From Ricinus communis (taxonomy: Eukaryota > Streptophyta > Magnoliopsida > Malpighiales > Euphorbiaceae): 64,000 nt of DNA. The notes under the pieces are model-generated. The model saw only the letters and a program-made list of their open reading frames with translations, had not been told where the DNA came from and made no database searches. Position numbers and translations under genes: made by a program. This document shows, piece by piece, positions 12,202 through 22,959 of the stretch (position 1 is the first letter of the stretch; each line of letters opens with the position of its first letter). The DNA is taken from contig NC_063256.1 of assembly GCF_019578655.1 (NCBI RefSeq), positions 11,470,001 through 11,534,000 on the forward strand, given 5' to 3'.

Positions 12202-13827
12202 TCATAGCATTTGTACCCTTTTTGGGTGGAGGAATAGCCTAAAAAGATGGTCTTGACTGAGCTTTTGTCGAGTTTGTGTGAGCGTTTGATATGAACATAA
12301 TAAACACATCCAAAAACTCGGAGGTGACCTAGATCTATTTTTTGATTTTTTTAGAACTTCTAGAGGGCTGAGATTATTTAAGGTGACAGTAGGGAGGCGA
12401 TTTATGAGGTAGGCTGCAGTTAACAGGGCATCCGACCAAAAAATAGAAGGAGCATGATGCTGAAAAAGAAGAGTGCAAGCGACATTGAGAAGATGTCGAT
12501 TTTTGCGTTCAGACACTCCATTTTGCTCGAGGGTATTAACACAAGTGGTTTGATGTATGATACCATGATGTTTAAAGAAAGTGGAAAAATTGTGATTTAC
12601 GTACTCCGTACCATTATCGGAGCGAAATTTTTTTAATTGTGCATCATATTGATTTTTGATGAAATGAAAGAAATCTTTAAAACGAGAAAAAACTTCATTT
12701 TTTCCTTTTAATATCCAGGTGGTGCGAGAGTAATCGTCAATAAATATGATAAAATAGCGAAAATGATTATAGGCAGTAACAGGAGCGGGTCCCCAAACAT
12801 CAGAATGAATTAAATCAAAAGCGTTTTCAGACACAGTAGATGACAAGGAAAAAGGGAGCCGCGTATGTTTTGAAAATTTACACACATCACAATGGCTAGA
12901 ATTTAATTTGGAACAAAATAATTTATTTAAAATAATATCAGAAGGATGCCCAAGTCTTTGGTGCATAAGCATATCTTGGGACGAATTGGCGGACACAAAA
13001 CAGGCCTTGGGAGGGTTATGCAGATAATAAAGACCATTATGTAATTGTCCTTCACCAATCGTCTTCCCGGAAATTCGATCCTGAAACATGACCGAAGATG
13101 GTGAGAAAATAACATTACAATTTAAATCGCGAGTAATTTTGCCTACAGATAATAGATTAGATTTAAAATTGGGCAATAATAAAATATCATGTATATTTGA
13201 CTGAAGTAAATTTGTAGTGCCATATCCTTGAATTTTGACTTTGTTGCCATTAGCAACTGTCACATGATGAGAATCACTGATAGAGTGAATTTTTTGTAAT
13301 TGGGTGGGATCCCAAGTCATGTGATCAGTGGCTCCAGAGTCAATAATCCAAGTATTATGGCATTTATGAGATAAATTTAATAGTGGTTGGACCGAACCTG
13401 ACCCATCGGATGGGTTTGAACCGAACCTGGTTCTTGGACCAAGGCACAGGTTGGCCAATATGCCGCCATTTGGGCACGAGAGGTGATGGGCCGAGTTAGG
13501 AGACTGGGCCGAGTTGGCTGGGTCGGGTTGGGCCGGTTGGTCGGGAGTGGGCGTAGATTGTTGGGCTGAAGCCCGCAAGGCCGGGCTTGTCGGGTCGGGT
13601 CGGGTTTGATTAAAGATACCCGACCCGGCATATATCCCTAACCCTATATCCCTTTCCCCCATTCTTTCTCTTTTCCAATTCTCCTCTCTCCTGCCGCCGC
13701 CCCCTCTCCTTTCTCCTCGTCCCCCTCTTCGCACAGCATCGTCGTCCCACGCCCGCGAAGGCCGCAAGTGCGGGTGGATGTGCCAGCACGCCTCACGGGT
13801 GTGACCCTGCCGTTGGCAGTGGTCACA
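12202..13827 (-). pseudogene. copia-1 zinc knuckle, protease and integrase
   Basis: In this frame: a zinc knuckle of CX2CX4HX4C form (13786-13827), a GC-rich low-complexity linker, the protease motif WIIDSGATDHM (about 13319-13351), a GAG-pre-integrase segment with the MLMHQRLGHPS and CDVCKFSKHTRLPF zinc motif, and the integrase core with Asp in HSDVWGP, Asp in FRSDNGTEY and Glu in NGVSERKNRH. A frameshift near 12340-12350, in a run of T residues, spoils the end of integrase. The gag frame upstream is offset, so a second shift lies just before the zinc knuckle. Confidence 0.93.
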
Positions 13828-14531
13828 GCCCAGCCCTCACGCTGGACGGCGCCGCGCTTGTAGGCGTGGTTGTCCGTGTGTTGCGGGGGGGAGGAGCTGC
13901 TCATGGTGTTCCTCCGCGTTTCTTCGCGCTGAACACTGGCGATGACTTCGTCGATTCGGGGAAGCTCGATTGTGAGGAGAATCTGCGATCTCAAGCTTTC
14001 ATAGCTTGGATCTAGTCCTCCAAGGTAAGTATATACCAAATCTTGTTCGTTCCTTTTTTGAATTTCTTGTGGGTCGATTGAAGGTGGAATGTAGTTCTGC
14101 AACTCTTCCCATCGAGTGAAAATTTCGGTTGCATATTGTGATGAATTTTTGGTACCCTGCGTGATTTGAGCTAACTCTTGTTTGAGTCTGAAAATGTGAT
14201 CAAAGTTGTGTTGTTGGCCGTAAAGGCTTTGCATTTTTTCCCAAATTATTTTTGATGATTCCATCAGGATGCAGAAACGGGATATTTGGGGCTCCATAGT
14301 ATTTGTGAGCCAAGACATGACCAAATGGTCAGATGTCTGTTATTTCTCTATTCTGTCAATTTCTTCCTCGGTTGGGGCTTCCGGCCTTTCTGGTTTTAGC
14401 TGTTGTTTTGTTCCCGTAATGAATCCCAATCTTTTTCTGCCACTGAGGGCAATATACACAGTTTTGGACCATTCGAAATAGTTGGAGTTGCCTTTGAGGG
14501 TGATATTGGTTAATTTTTCATTTTGAGACAT
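13644..14531 (-). pseudogene. copia-1 gag (stop-containing)
   Basis: Gag starts at the ATG near 14531 (MSQNEKLTNITLKG, YFEWSKTV) and carries a UBN2/retrotran_gag-type region with IWEKMQSLYGQQHN, FRLKQELAQITQG and YLGGLDPSYESLRSQIL. An in-frame TAA at 14340-14342 splits it. After about 13860 this frame runs into arginine/glycine-rich sequence while the true zinc knuckle sits in the next frame, which shows a small indel. Confidence 0.92.
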
Positions 14532-14605
14532 GGCCGGGATTTTTGTTTTTGAAAAAAAAAAAATGGTAGATGATGGTTACTGGTGAAAACCAGGCTCTGA
14601 TACCA

Positions 14606-14887
14606 TGTGAAAAGAACAATGAAGATTGTGATATATTGAAAACTAAGAATTCTGAGTTCCTTTACATGAATATGTTGGTATATATACAGAGATGTTGTAT
14701 TGACAAGGATTTTGTAGCAGTTGCTGCCTATGACTCTTTCCCCGCTAGGGGTAATGGTTGAAGTGACCTTTCCTGCTGTGCAGGAAAGGTTGCTCCTTTT
14801 TACCCAGAGGTCTGTGATGATAGGTCTGCACAAGCAACCTAGCTTGTGCAGCCTCTGAGACCAGCTTCTTTTCCTATTCCTTCAACA
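14606..14887 (-). repeat. 5' LTR of copia-1
   Basis: 282 bp, adjoining the tRNA-iMet primer site on its low-coordinate side. The AAAAT duplication follows at 14888-14892. Confidence 0.95.
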
Positions 14888-17800
14888 AAAATAAAAGAAA
14901 ATATTAATTTCATTATATTTCTCAATTTTAATCAATTTTTCCCTTTGAAAATAAAAGTTATATAAAAAAACTAAAATTTCCCACTCCATTAGTTCTCCCT
15001 TAATTTTCACTTTCAAACATGGCATACAATTTCAATACTCAACTCCCACCTCATATTTTACCTTTTATTCAATCATGGGATCATAGTTCTCTTAAATAAA
15101 AATAATGGGTCTTCCAATCATAATTGCCAAAAAGAAAAACATGTAATTACAATATAAAAACATTAAAATATAAAGAAAAAAAATGTTAATGTGTAAACCA
15201 ACAAGGACCCATTATTATCTTTGCAATGATTTTACATAAGCATGCTAAAAGACATTCATTTCCACACTGGAGCATGGCACTAGTTAATTATCCATGCTTA
15301 AACAGTAATTAAAAGGTGCTAATGAATCCTGTTAATAGGTCCTACTAAGGATTATGCAGTCCACTTTGAGTCTAAGGTTAGAGTGGTTGAAATCATTATG
15401 TGGGTCCTCAAAAATCATGAAAATTTCACCTTTTAATCTTCATGCTTGCCCATTCAGAATGTCTATTTTCCAAAATTTACAATTCTGGTCAAAATTTCTA
15501 CCAAATAAGGATACAGGGCCTGCAATGATTAAGTTGCTTTAAAATTCAAGAGATTGCACTGTTCTTTATCACGCACTATCATTTTTCCCTTTTGTCTTGG
15601 CTAAAGTTCCTTCAATGCCTTATCTAAGGTTTAACATTTTTCAATTCAATCATTGAGTTGGCCCAATCACTTTGCAGATGATTTTGAAAACTTGCCTTAA
15701 GTTATATTGGTGTTGAAGTCTTGATTTATTTACCTCATGAAACATTTTTAACAATTTGATATTTCAGCTCAGTGGTAAAATGAGACTACTTTAGAACGTG
15801 ATGCAAGACACAGCTTAGAGGTAAAATGAGACTAATTTAGACCGTGATACTGATACAGGACATGAACCTCGTCAAATTCTTTTGAAAAAAACTAAGTATA
15901 CACAAACTAACTATGAAAAGATTCAACTGGATCTAAAAAGCTTTGGTAATCATTTCTCATGCATTGCTTGTCACAATTTCGATATGAAGATGGGAAAAAG
16001 AAAGATGATAAGGAAACAAAATTAGTTACCCTTTTTGACTCGGTAGTGGAAGATTATTTACTTAACCTCATAATTTTCTACTACTTTTGTAACTTCTGTT
16101 ATCTCATCGATTTACTTGAGCTCTCCATTTCTGCCTTTTCTTTGGCTCTTGTTTCCATCCGAAAACATTGTCTATGTCAAAAGCAGACTCTTTTCATGCA
16201 TAAAAAAAGGGGATAAAAGATTCTCAACTTTCCAGCCATTAAGATGTTCAAAAACGAACAGTGCTTTAGAAGTGCTGTCACTCAAGATTAACACCTTAGA
16301 TGGGAGCTAAACCTGGAAAAGAATTATTAAGAAAATGAGTTGGATACAAATAGCATAAAGAAATGCACCGTTCGGATTTATTTTGCCGCCCTGAAAAACC
16401 AAAGTGGCAAATAATTACAGAGTTTAAACATCCAGGCAACCCCCTGCACCCAGGGGACAAAGAAATATGCTAAAAGAGAATTGCTAGGCTAACTAGTTTA
16501 CTCATCTTGCCAGCAAATTCTTGCGCTTGAAAAGACCCCTTCTGCCGATTTCTTCATTTTGTTAGCAAGCCTTTTGAAAAATTGACGGCCGGCCAATCTT
16601 ATCACCAACAGGTATTGTTTCACAAGCACCAAGTCTGATAACCGCTTAGACAACTCAGAACTTCATAAGCATGGCAAGCAACGGAAATGTCAGATTGATC
16701 TGTCAATAATTTAGCAGGATTACTTGATTAGCGTGGATGAAGAGAGTAAATGTTATGACATTAATCGCTTATTCACTGTTTTGACACAAGTTTTAGAAAG
16801 AAAGTTCAACAGTGTAACATGTTTGGTAATAATATCTGGTTTTGAGTTTCTCACTCCATTGCTTTTGTGCATAAGGTCCGCTTTAGAGAAAGTAATCCTG
16901 ACAGTTCCCATTTCCGAAATAGCTGGGTGTTTTACAAGCCCAAAGAAAATTTGGAAGCATCCTGGAAAAAAGTGACTAGAAGAACTAAAATGCAATGAGG
17001 CATTAACATTGAAATAATCTCTTCTAAATTCTCCCTTTCTTTCATTTAATTACTAATTGCAGCTATGCTTAAATACTCTTTTTGAGGATTTCCATTTAAG
17101 TGCAAGATTCTCCCAAGTTTCCCTATCAACTAAGATTCTGAACCACTACAGATGGTCACCCTTCAATCGAGGATCACGAAGATCTTATTATTTAGGCACT
17201 TCTAACTCTATAAAGCTTATAAGAACTGTTTCTGCTTTTGAAACACGAAACAGTTAAAGAGTCATGATAATTATCACGGGGGTATAATTTAAAATGACAT
17301 GAATTATGCACATCTTTTTCGAACTCAAATCCATCTGAGAATTATCAGAAAATATAGTAGTTTATAGTTGCCACTTATTTTGAACTGGGTGAGATTAAAT
17401 CTCGTGCCACTCTCTTAGAGAGGCTAGTGTTCTGTTTGAAGTCACAACAGGACTTTCTTAAGCAAACATCAATCAGCTTTAGGGTTGTTAACGAATCAGT
17501 AAATAGCTCACCCGTGGAGTCAGCTAGCAAACTCTTCTATGAAAGTAGCCAGCAAAAACTCCGATGAAAAAAGATGGTAAACTCTCCTATGGAGTAGAGC
17601 AACTATTGAAGCTCGCAATTACCAGAATGTTACCCAGTATCTAATGTGTTTAAATAAAGGACAGAATTGGTAAAATGCCTAAGAGCCCATTGCTTCTCCA
17701 ATGTCACAGGATGGTTGTCTCCATTTGATACTCTTAAAATTTGTGCTGCAATTGAGGTCAATACGTCACACTTCAATGGAATGATAAATTCCCCACATTT

Positions 17801-18370
17801 GTTCAATTGTGTGTGATCTTTAGCATAGTTTAGCATTGGTATACTCGGCTTGTGAAGAGTATTCTCAAAACTAATTACTGTTTAGACTTCAGATTGTCTT
17901 TGAACACAATAGTGAGTCTTAATTCTAAGAAATTGTCATTAATCACGCACATTTTCCTAAACAAATGAGTACGTTTAGAAATTATATCTCCTGCCACGCT
18001 TGCACAAGCTTTCATAGTAAATCCCACAAAATTTTCAAAATGATCAACAACCCCGTCGATTAGAAAAACTAGATGTCAACAACACCTCAAGAGAAAGCAA
18101 TCCTAATGCCAAAGAAGTAAAGAAATGTGATACAGTCACCCATTAGGAATTCTGCACAATTAGCATGAGGCTAGGAATAAGCATGAATATGCTTATGCTT
18201 AATAGCTGAAGATAAACTAACGTGAGAAAATGCAGAATAGAAGTGAAGATCATATGGTATTTGCTTATGATGGAATCCAGACATCACAAGGTTTTAAACT
18301 ATTCTGAACATCAGATAAATCATGTTAGTCTTGTGCCAGTGAATTGAAGAAGCAAATTATATAGTAAGAC
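14888..18370. other. Intergenic region
   Basis: I see no convincing gene. The open frames are short and unconserved. A two-unit direct repeat of about 46 bp lies at 15765-15855 (GTAAAATGAGACTA core). The end nearest 18370 is the likely 3' flank of the epimerase gene. Confidence 0.6.
15765..15855. repeat. Two-unit direct repeat (about 46 bp)
   Basis: Units at 15765-15810 and 15811-15855 share CAGCT-AG-GGTAAAATGAGACTA-TTTAGA-CGTGAT with a few substitutions. Function unknown. Confidence 0.75.
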
Positions 18371-21300
18371 TCACCAGATAATATTGTCCCAATGAAGAAA
18401 ACCAGCATGTCCTCTAGCATTTGTAAATTTGTAAACAGCACCCGATACTAGCAAAAGAAAAAAGAGAAGCACCATACTTTTTCAAAAATAACACCATTAA
18501 GAACGAGTTTGGCATTGCTTGTTGTTAGTGATACAAAACTATTCTTTGGGCCTCACCTAACTTCTTAAAGTTTTGGGTGGAATGTCTGTTTGACGCTTAT
18601 TTCCACCTGCTTTTGATTTTTTTATCTTTTTTTCCTGTAGCTGATATTGGAATCCGACTTTTGGAAGAAGCAGAGTAAACCATGCTTTCTCCAAAAGTAG
18701 GTTGTAGAAAAGCAGGTTCAAAGAAGCAGAAACAGTAAATAAAATTTTTAAAGCAGGGTGCCGCAGAGCAATGTCAAACTGGCACTAAATGTAGGATATC
18801 AACCTTCTTTAAACACAGAAGTTTAAACATCACATCTTAGTTACATGATTGAAGAACAAGGTTCAATACCTTCATAACCCCCATGAACAGGATCTTCTGC
18901 CAGCAACAGGGGAGTATCCAGGTCAACAAACCTGCAGTGAATTTTGTAACTCGAATAATACAAAAGGAGAGTATTTTACACTTGAAGCTAACAACAAAAC
19001 ATAGATTTAAATAACTAATAGCAATAAAAATGCTAACTCGTAATAAAATAAATCAGCAAGTAATGTTCAAATGCCATTTACTTCAGGGAACAATTAGAAG
19101 TTTACTGCACTTACTTGAAACACCCAAGGCCAGCAGCAAGGTGTCCTGCAAAGCCCATGGCCAGCCTAGTCTCAACCATACCACCAATCATTAAATCCAA
19201 TCTTGATGCCCTAGCCAACTCAATAATCTCAAGTGCCTCAACAACCCCAACTTTGGCGAGCTTGATGTTAATGACATCTGCAAGATTACCTTCTACTATT
19301 TTCTTCACATCAATCAAGCCCCGACAGCTCTCATCAGCTGCAACCGACACCCCATATTTGCCTTTTGCAATACTAGTGACATGACCAAGGCCTTCCCAAT
19401 CATCTCTATGAACTGGCTGTTCAAAGAGAATAGGAGTAACCTGCATTTCTGGGAGAAGAGAGTAGTATTCCTTTAATTTCACAGGTTAAAGCTTTAATAC
19501 TTTACCAAATTTTAATTGGTCAAATTACAATTATGGGAAGAAGAAAAGAAAGAGTCAGATAGAGAAAAGGATCATGCAGAGGTGAAGAATTTGTTTTCTA
19601 TGTCCAGTTAATCACTAAATTAATAAGGATGAAAATCGTGCGTGTTTAATCACAATTACATGCTTGCTTGAAATGCAAGCACAAAGCAGCTTTATATGTT
19701 CCATGACAGGAAGAACCTGTCATTGACCATATCCTAAGTGTGGATTGAAAGAAAACCAGCATTTCTACAGCTCAGTGCTGCTTTTCCCAGCAAACCTGCA
19801 GTAGGTCACAGCATCCTGAAATGCAACTTATGTGTTCTTAAAACAAAAAAGAAAGACCAGATAACGTGCAACATATGAATTACTCTCTCTGAACACAGGG
19901 TATTGCTAAAACTATCATGAAAAAGGAACATCATTAAACAATAGACAGTACATCGTTTACCATGCAGCTTTTCAAGAACTTCAATAGCTTCCTTGGGCTT
20001 GTATCCTTCATTAGCATCCAAAATAAAAAGACAATCAGGATAGACTGCACGTATGGCCTGAAGAACTTCAATATCTGCCTTGAGATTCTTTCCCACCTTG
20101 AGCTTCAAAGTTTTAAATCCTTGTTTGCGATACTTTGAAGCTAATTCAGCAGCTTCAGTTGGTGATACAATCGGAATCTGCACATAAAACATGTATAAGC
20201 CTACTTTTCAAAGATGAAGCTCTTATTTATTCTTCTAAAGTCATCAAATTTGCTTGTTTTTGAAGCAATTAATGCCAAAGCCACCAATCACACCATGTGG
20301 TTCACAAGAATAATGAACCACAAAAGGAAAATCTTTCAATTGCAGAATTACTACTGAAGTTACTGAACTGTTATATCAGTAGTTATGCTATCTGATACTC
20401 CACCAAATAGTCTCCATAGTGGTATACCAATGCTATTAGCCACTGCATCAATCAACGCCATCTCAACTCCGGCCCTAACCTTTAAGTGCAAAAACAGTTT
20501 AATTAGTGCTAGGAATTATAAAATTTCTGTTATATACATAAGTGATAATACAAATGAACAAAAAGCAATGATGAAACATCTCCAACAGAGCATCATTATA
20601 TGCAATTTGCATACAAGTTTCACTTATAAGTCAAACTGCATATCAGTACACACTCATCTACGTGCGCGCGCACACACACATATATATATAATTAGAAATC
20701 CTTTATTTTCAAGCCAATCGCTCTTTTGATTTTGGAAAGAAATATCTTTATCAATATACTCTTTCTTCTACACATTCATCTCCCCCTCATAGTGGACAAT
20801 AGCTAATAGTTAGACTCATTTGAAGAAAATTGAAAATTTGCTCACAGAAAGGCTTTTCCCGCATTAGGCACTCTTTTTAACATCTAATAAAATCGGACAA
20901 TATGAATATTTACATAACCACTAAAATATATTTTAATAATCAAAACAATCAACAAATACAGACTGCCAGACTTAGACAATCAAAATATAACCCCAGAACT
21001 CAAGATTAATCTATCCCTGTCCCTATTTACATGCAACAATCTAGACAAAACAACATTTTGGACATTGCACATAACTCTTTTATAATTAGGTTGCTTCTGC
21101 TGGAAAGTAACCAGGTCCCTTTCTTGCCAAATGCAGAAGATTGCAGCCACAAGAGCACATCTTCTAATTTTGTTCAGAGTCTTACCATTGGATTTTTTTG
21201 CTAAACCAAAAAATTTCCTCTGTCAATACATAGCAACTTGCCTAATATGACAAGCAATTAAAATTTTCTCCAAATTTCTTTGGAGAACCTAAATCAAAGA

Positions 21301-22959
21301 ATATATGCTTAACAAATTCTTCAGCTTGCAAAGACAACAGCAATTAGTATCTATAACTCTTTCCTCAGCCTATCTTCAGTGTTCAATTTATTTCTCACGG
21401 CATACCGAGCCAAATAACAAAGCTATGTCTTGGAATCTGAGATTGCCCCCGTACAGTTTTGTACCAAGGCACCTACATCTCTCATAGCTTTCCAGGCTTG
21501 AAAATTCTAAACTTACCAGATGACCCAACTTCCATGTGATTTTATCATGCACAACATTCACTGAGTACGTTTTGCTTTATGAATTCCCAAGCATTCATAG
21601 TGTTTTCATCCACGGGGTCTGACAATCTCCTTCTCGCATTCTGCAGAAATTACTAACCAAAGCTCTTTCTTTTCACTTATAGATTTCTGAGATTCACATT
21701 AGGAAATAGCTCAACACCATATTTATTATCCGGGCACAGGTCAAACCAAAAGGAAAATGATTTACCATTTTGAAATTGATATCTAATGAAATCCTTGACC
21801 TCTCCTCTTAATAATAGGAGGTGCTTCCAAACCCAACTCCCATCAAGGGGTTTTTTGATGCCCCAAATCTCAACTGTTTGAGCTTATATGTTGTGATCCA
21901 AGTTTCATATAATGTGGACTTGGAGCAAAGAAGATCCTTATGTGTTTTACAATCCTTATTTCAGGAAATAATATCCTTGTTTACATATAAATATTGTTCT
22001 TCAATAGAAAAAAGGATACAGTAGATCAGCAGAATGCGTGCCTCTGCTATCTTAGCAAATTAGTTGACTAAGGAAAGTTCCAATAAGTCACCCTGACCAT
22101 AATATCAAACTTAGCCAACCTTTGGTCAAAACTCCCAAATTTTATTTAAATTTCAGTTTCACCAATTGTCTTCTTCTCACCGTACTCATAAGTAAATCTA
22201 TTCAATCTGCAGGGAAAGACACACAAATACGGAGTTCTAAATTCAAAATCTCCTGTTTCTTACATTTAGGATTCTATGACAAGGAGTTTCATCTCTTCTC
22301 AAGCAAAACAAAATGCTTATCCAACTATCAACAAACCAAATACTTCACTTCAAAATCCAAGAATTCCAAAAACAAGCGATCACCAAACTAGCAAAAGACC
22401 AAAGCAATTGACAATGGAAACCACAACCAACTTAAAAAGCAACCAAAGAACCTCAAATTATACTTACAGAAGCAAACTGATGCCCAGGAAGAATCGCCCC
22501 AATCTTCTCCAAAAGTGATCCTAAAGTCATAGGTGGACTACTTTTCAGCAATTCACAAGCCTCCCTAGCCTTCACCATAGCAGTAGGCTGATCCTCAGCA
22601 GTCACAAATGGCAATATTGGTGTTTCTCCCCAACCCGCACATCCATTACTCAATTCAATCCTAATAGCCACATTCTCTACTTTATCAAGCCTTGAAGAAG
22701 CTATTGTAAAAGGTGCAATCAAAGGCACATTTAGTGGCCTATTCTCTGCTCTCTCTACATCAACTGTCAAAGTTTCCATCAAGTCCCTAAACCCAAAAGT
22801 AGTTGCTGCTGCCGCTGCTGTACTAGGTCTTGTTGCCGCCATTGCGTTCGTTCCAATCAGCTTGCAAATGGGTCGTCTTGCATATTGCAAAGGTGGAGAC
22901 TTTAACAGAGAATTCGGGTGGGCCAGGAGAGAAAAATGGAACGACCCAATCGAATGCAT
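18371..22959 (-). CDS. L-Ala-D/L-amino-acid (dipeptide) epimerase, enolase superfamily, six exons
   Basis: Exons on minus: 22468-22959, 20369-20479, 19961-20177, 19115-19448, 18870-18931 and 18371-18447. All have GT-AG borders and matching phases and sum to 1293 nt, 430 residues. Enolase-fold features are the KxK base (Lys226/Lys228 in TLKLKVGK), metal ligands Asp255 (DANEGY), Glu283 (FEQP) and Asp312 (ADES), and the opposite base Lys336 (NIKLAKVG). The DLDTP motif near the C terminus is typical of Ala-Glu-type epimerases. Such enzymes invert the alpha carbon of the second residue in dipeptides; the plant substrate is inferred only from the family. The first 40 residues are basic and serine-rich and could be an organelle targeting peptide, or translation may begin at Met40 (MAATRPS). 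The exon 2 donor (gttcag) is weak but keeps the reading frame. Confidence 0.93.
18507..18779. mobile_element. Putative MITE in intron 5 of the epimerase gene
   Basis: The ends GTTTGGCATTGCT (18507-18519) and AGCAATGTCAAAC (18767-18779) are inverted repeats matching at 12 of 13 positions. The element is 273 bp and has no coding capacity. I could not find a clear target duplication, so the superfamily is open. Confidence 0.55.
20950..21960 (-). pseudogene. LINE (L1-type) 3' remnant in intron 2 of the epimerase gene
   Basis: Decayed pieces of a plant LINE polyprotein C terminus can be read on minus in several frames, in the right order: YETWITTYKLKQLRF, SWVWKHLLLLRGEVKDFI and NGKSFSFWFDLCPDN, then IPRHSFVIWLGMP, a run like LNTEDRLRKEL with C-x2-C, and IRRCALVAAIFCIWQERD. 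These are the region after reverse transcriptase and the zf-RVT zinc domain. Stops and shifts are frequent, so it is old. It lies in the same orientation as the host gene and fills about half of the intron. Confidence 0.82.

Larger units (their letters stand above)
9978..14887 (-). mobile_element. Ty1/copia retrotransposon, full length but defective (copia-1)
   Basis: The element is 4910 bp with 282-bp LTRs (9978-10259 and 14606-14887), flanked by a perfect 5-bp target duplication AAAAT (9973-9977 and 14888-14892). On minus: LTR, primer site TGGTATCAGAGCCTGG (about 14590-14605), gag, protease, integrase, reverse transcriptase, RNase H, purine tract GAGGGGGAG (10260-10269), LTR. Integrase before reverse transcriptase defines copia; short LTRs and size suggest the Ale/Retrofit lineage (inference). 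It is dead: a stop in gag, a frameshift before the zinc knuckle, a frameshift at the integrase end, a stop before reverse transcriptase and a one-base deletion between reverse transcriptase and RNase H. The LTRs differ at roughly ten sites by eye, clustered near 10078-10120. Confidence 0.96.

Noticed and set aside
19115..19384. Antisense 89-codon frame
   Set aside because: Shadow of epimerase exon 4, whose motifs and splice sites fit the minus strand.
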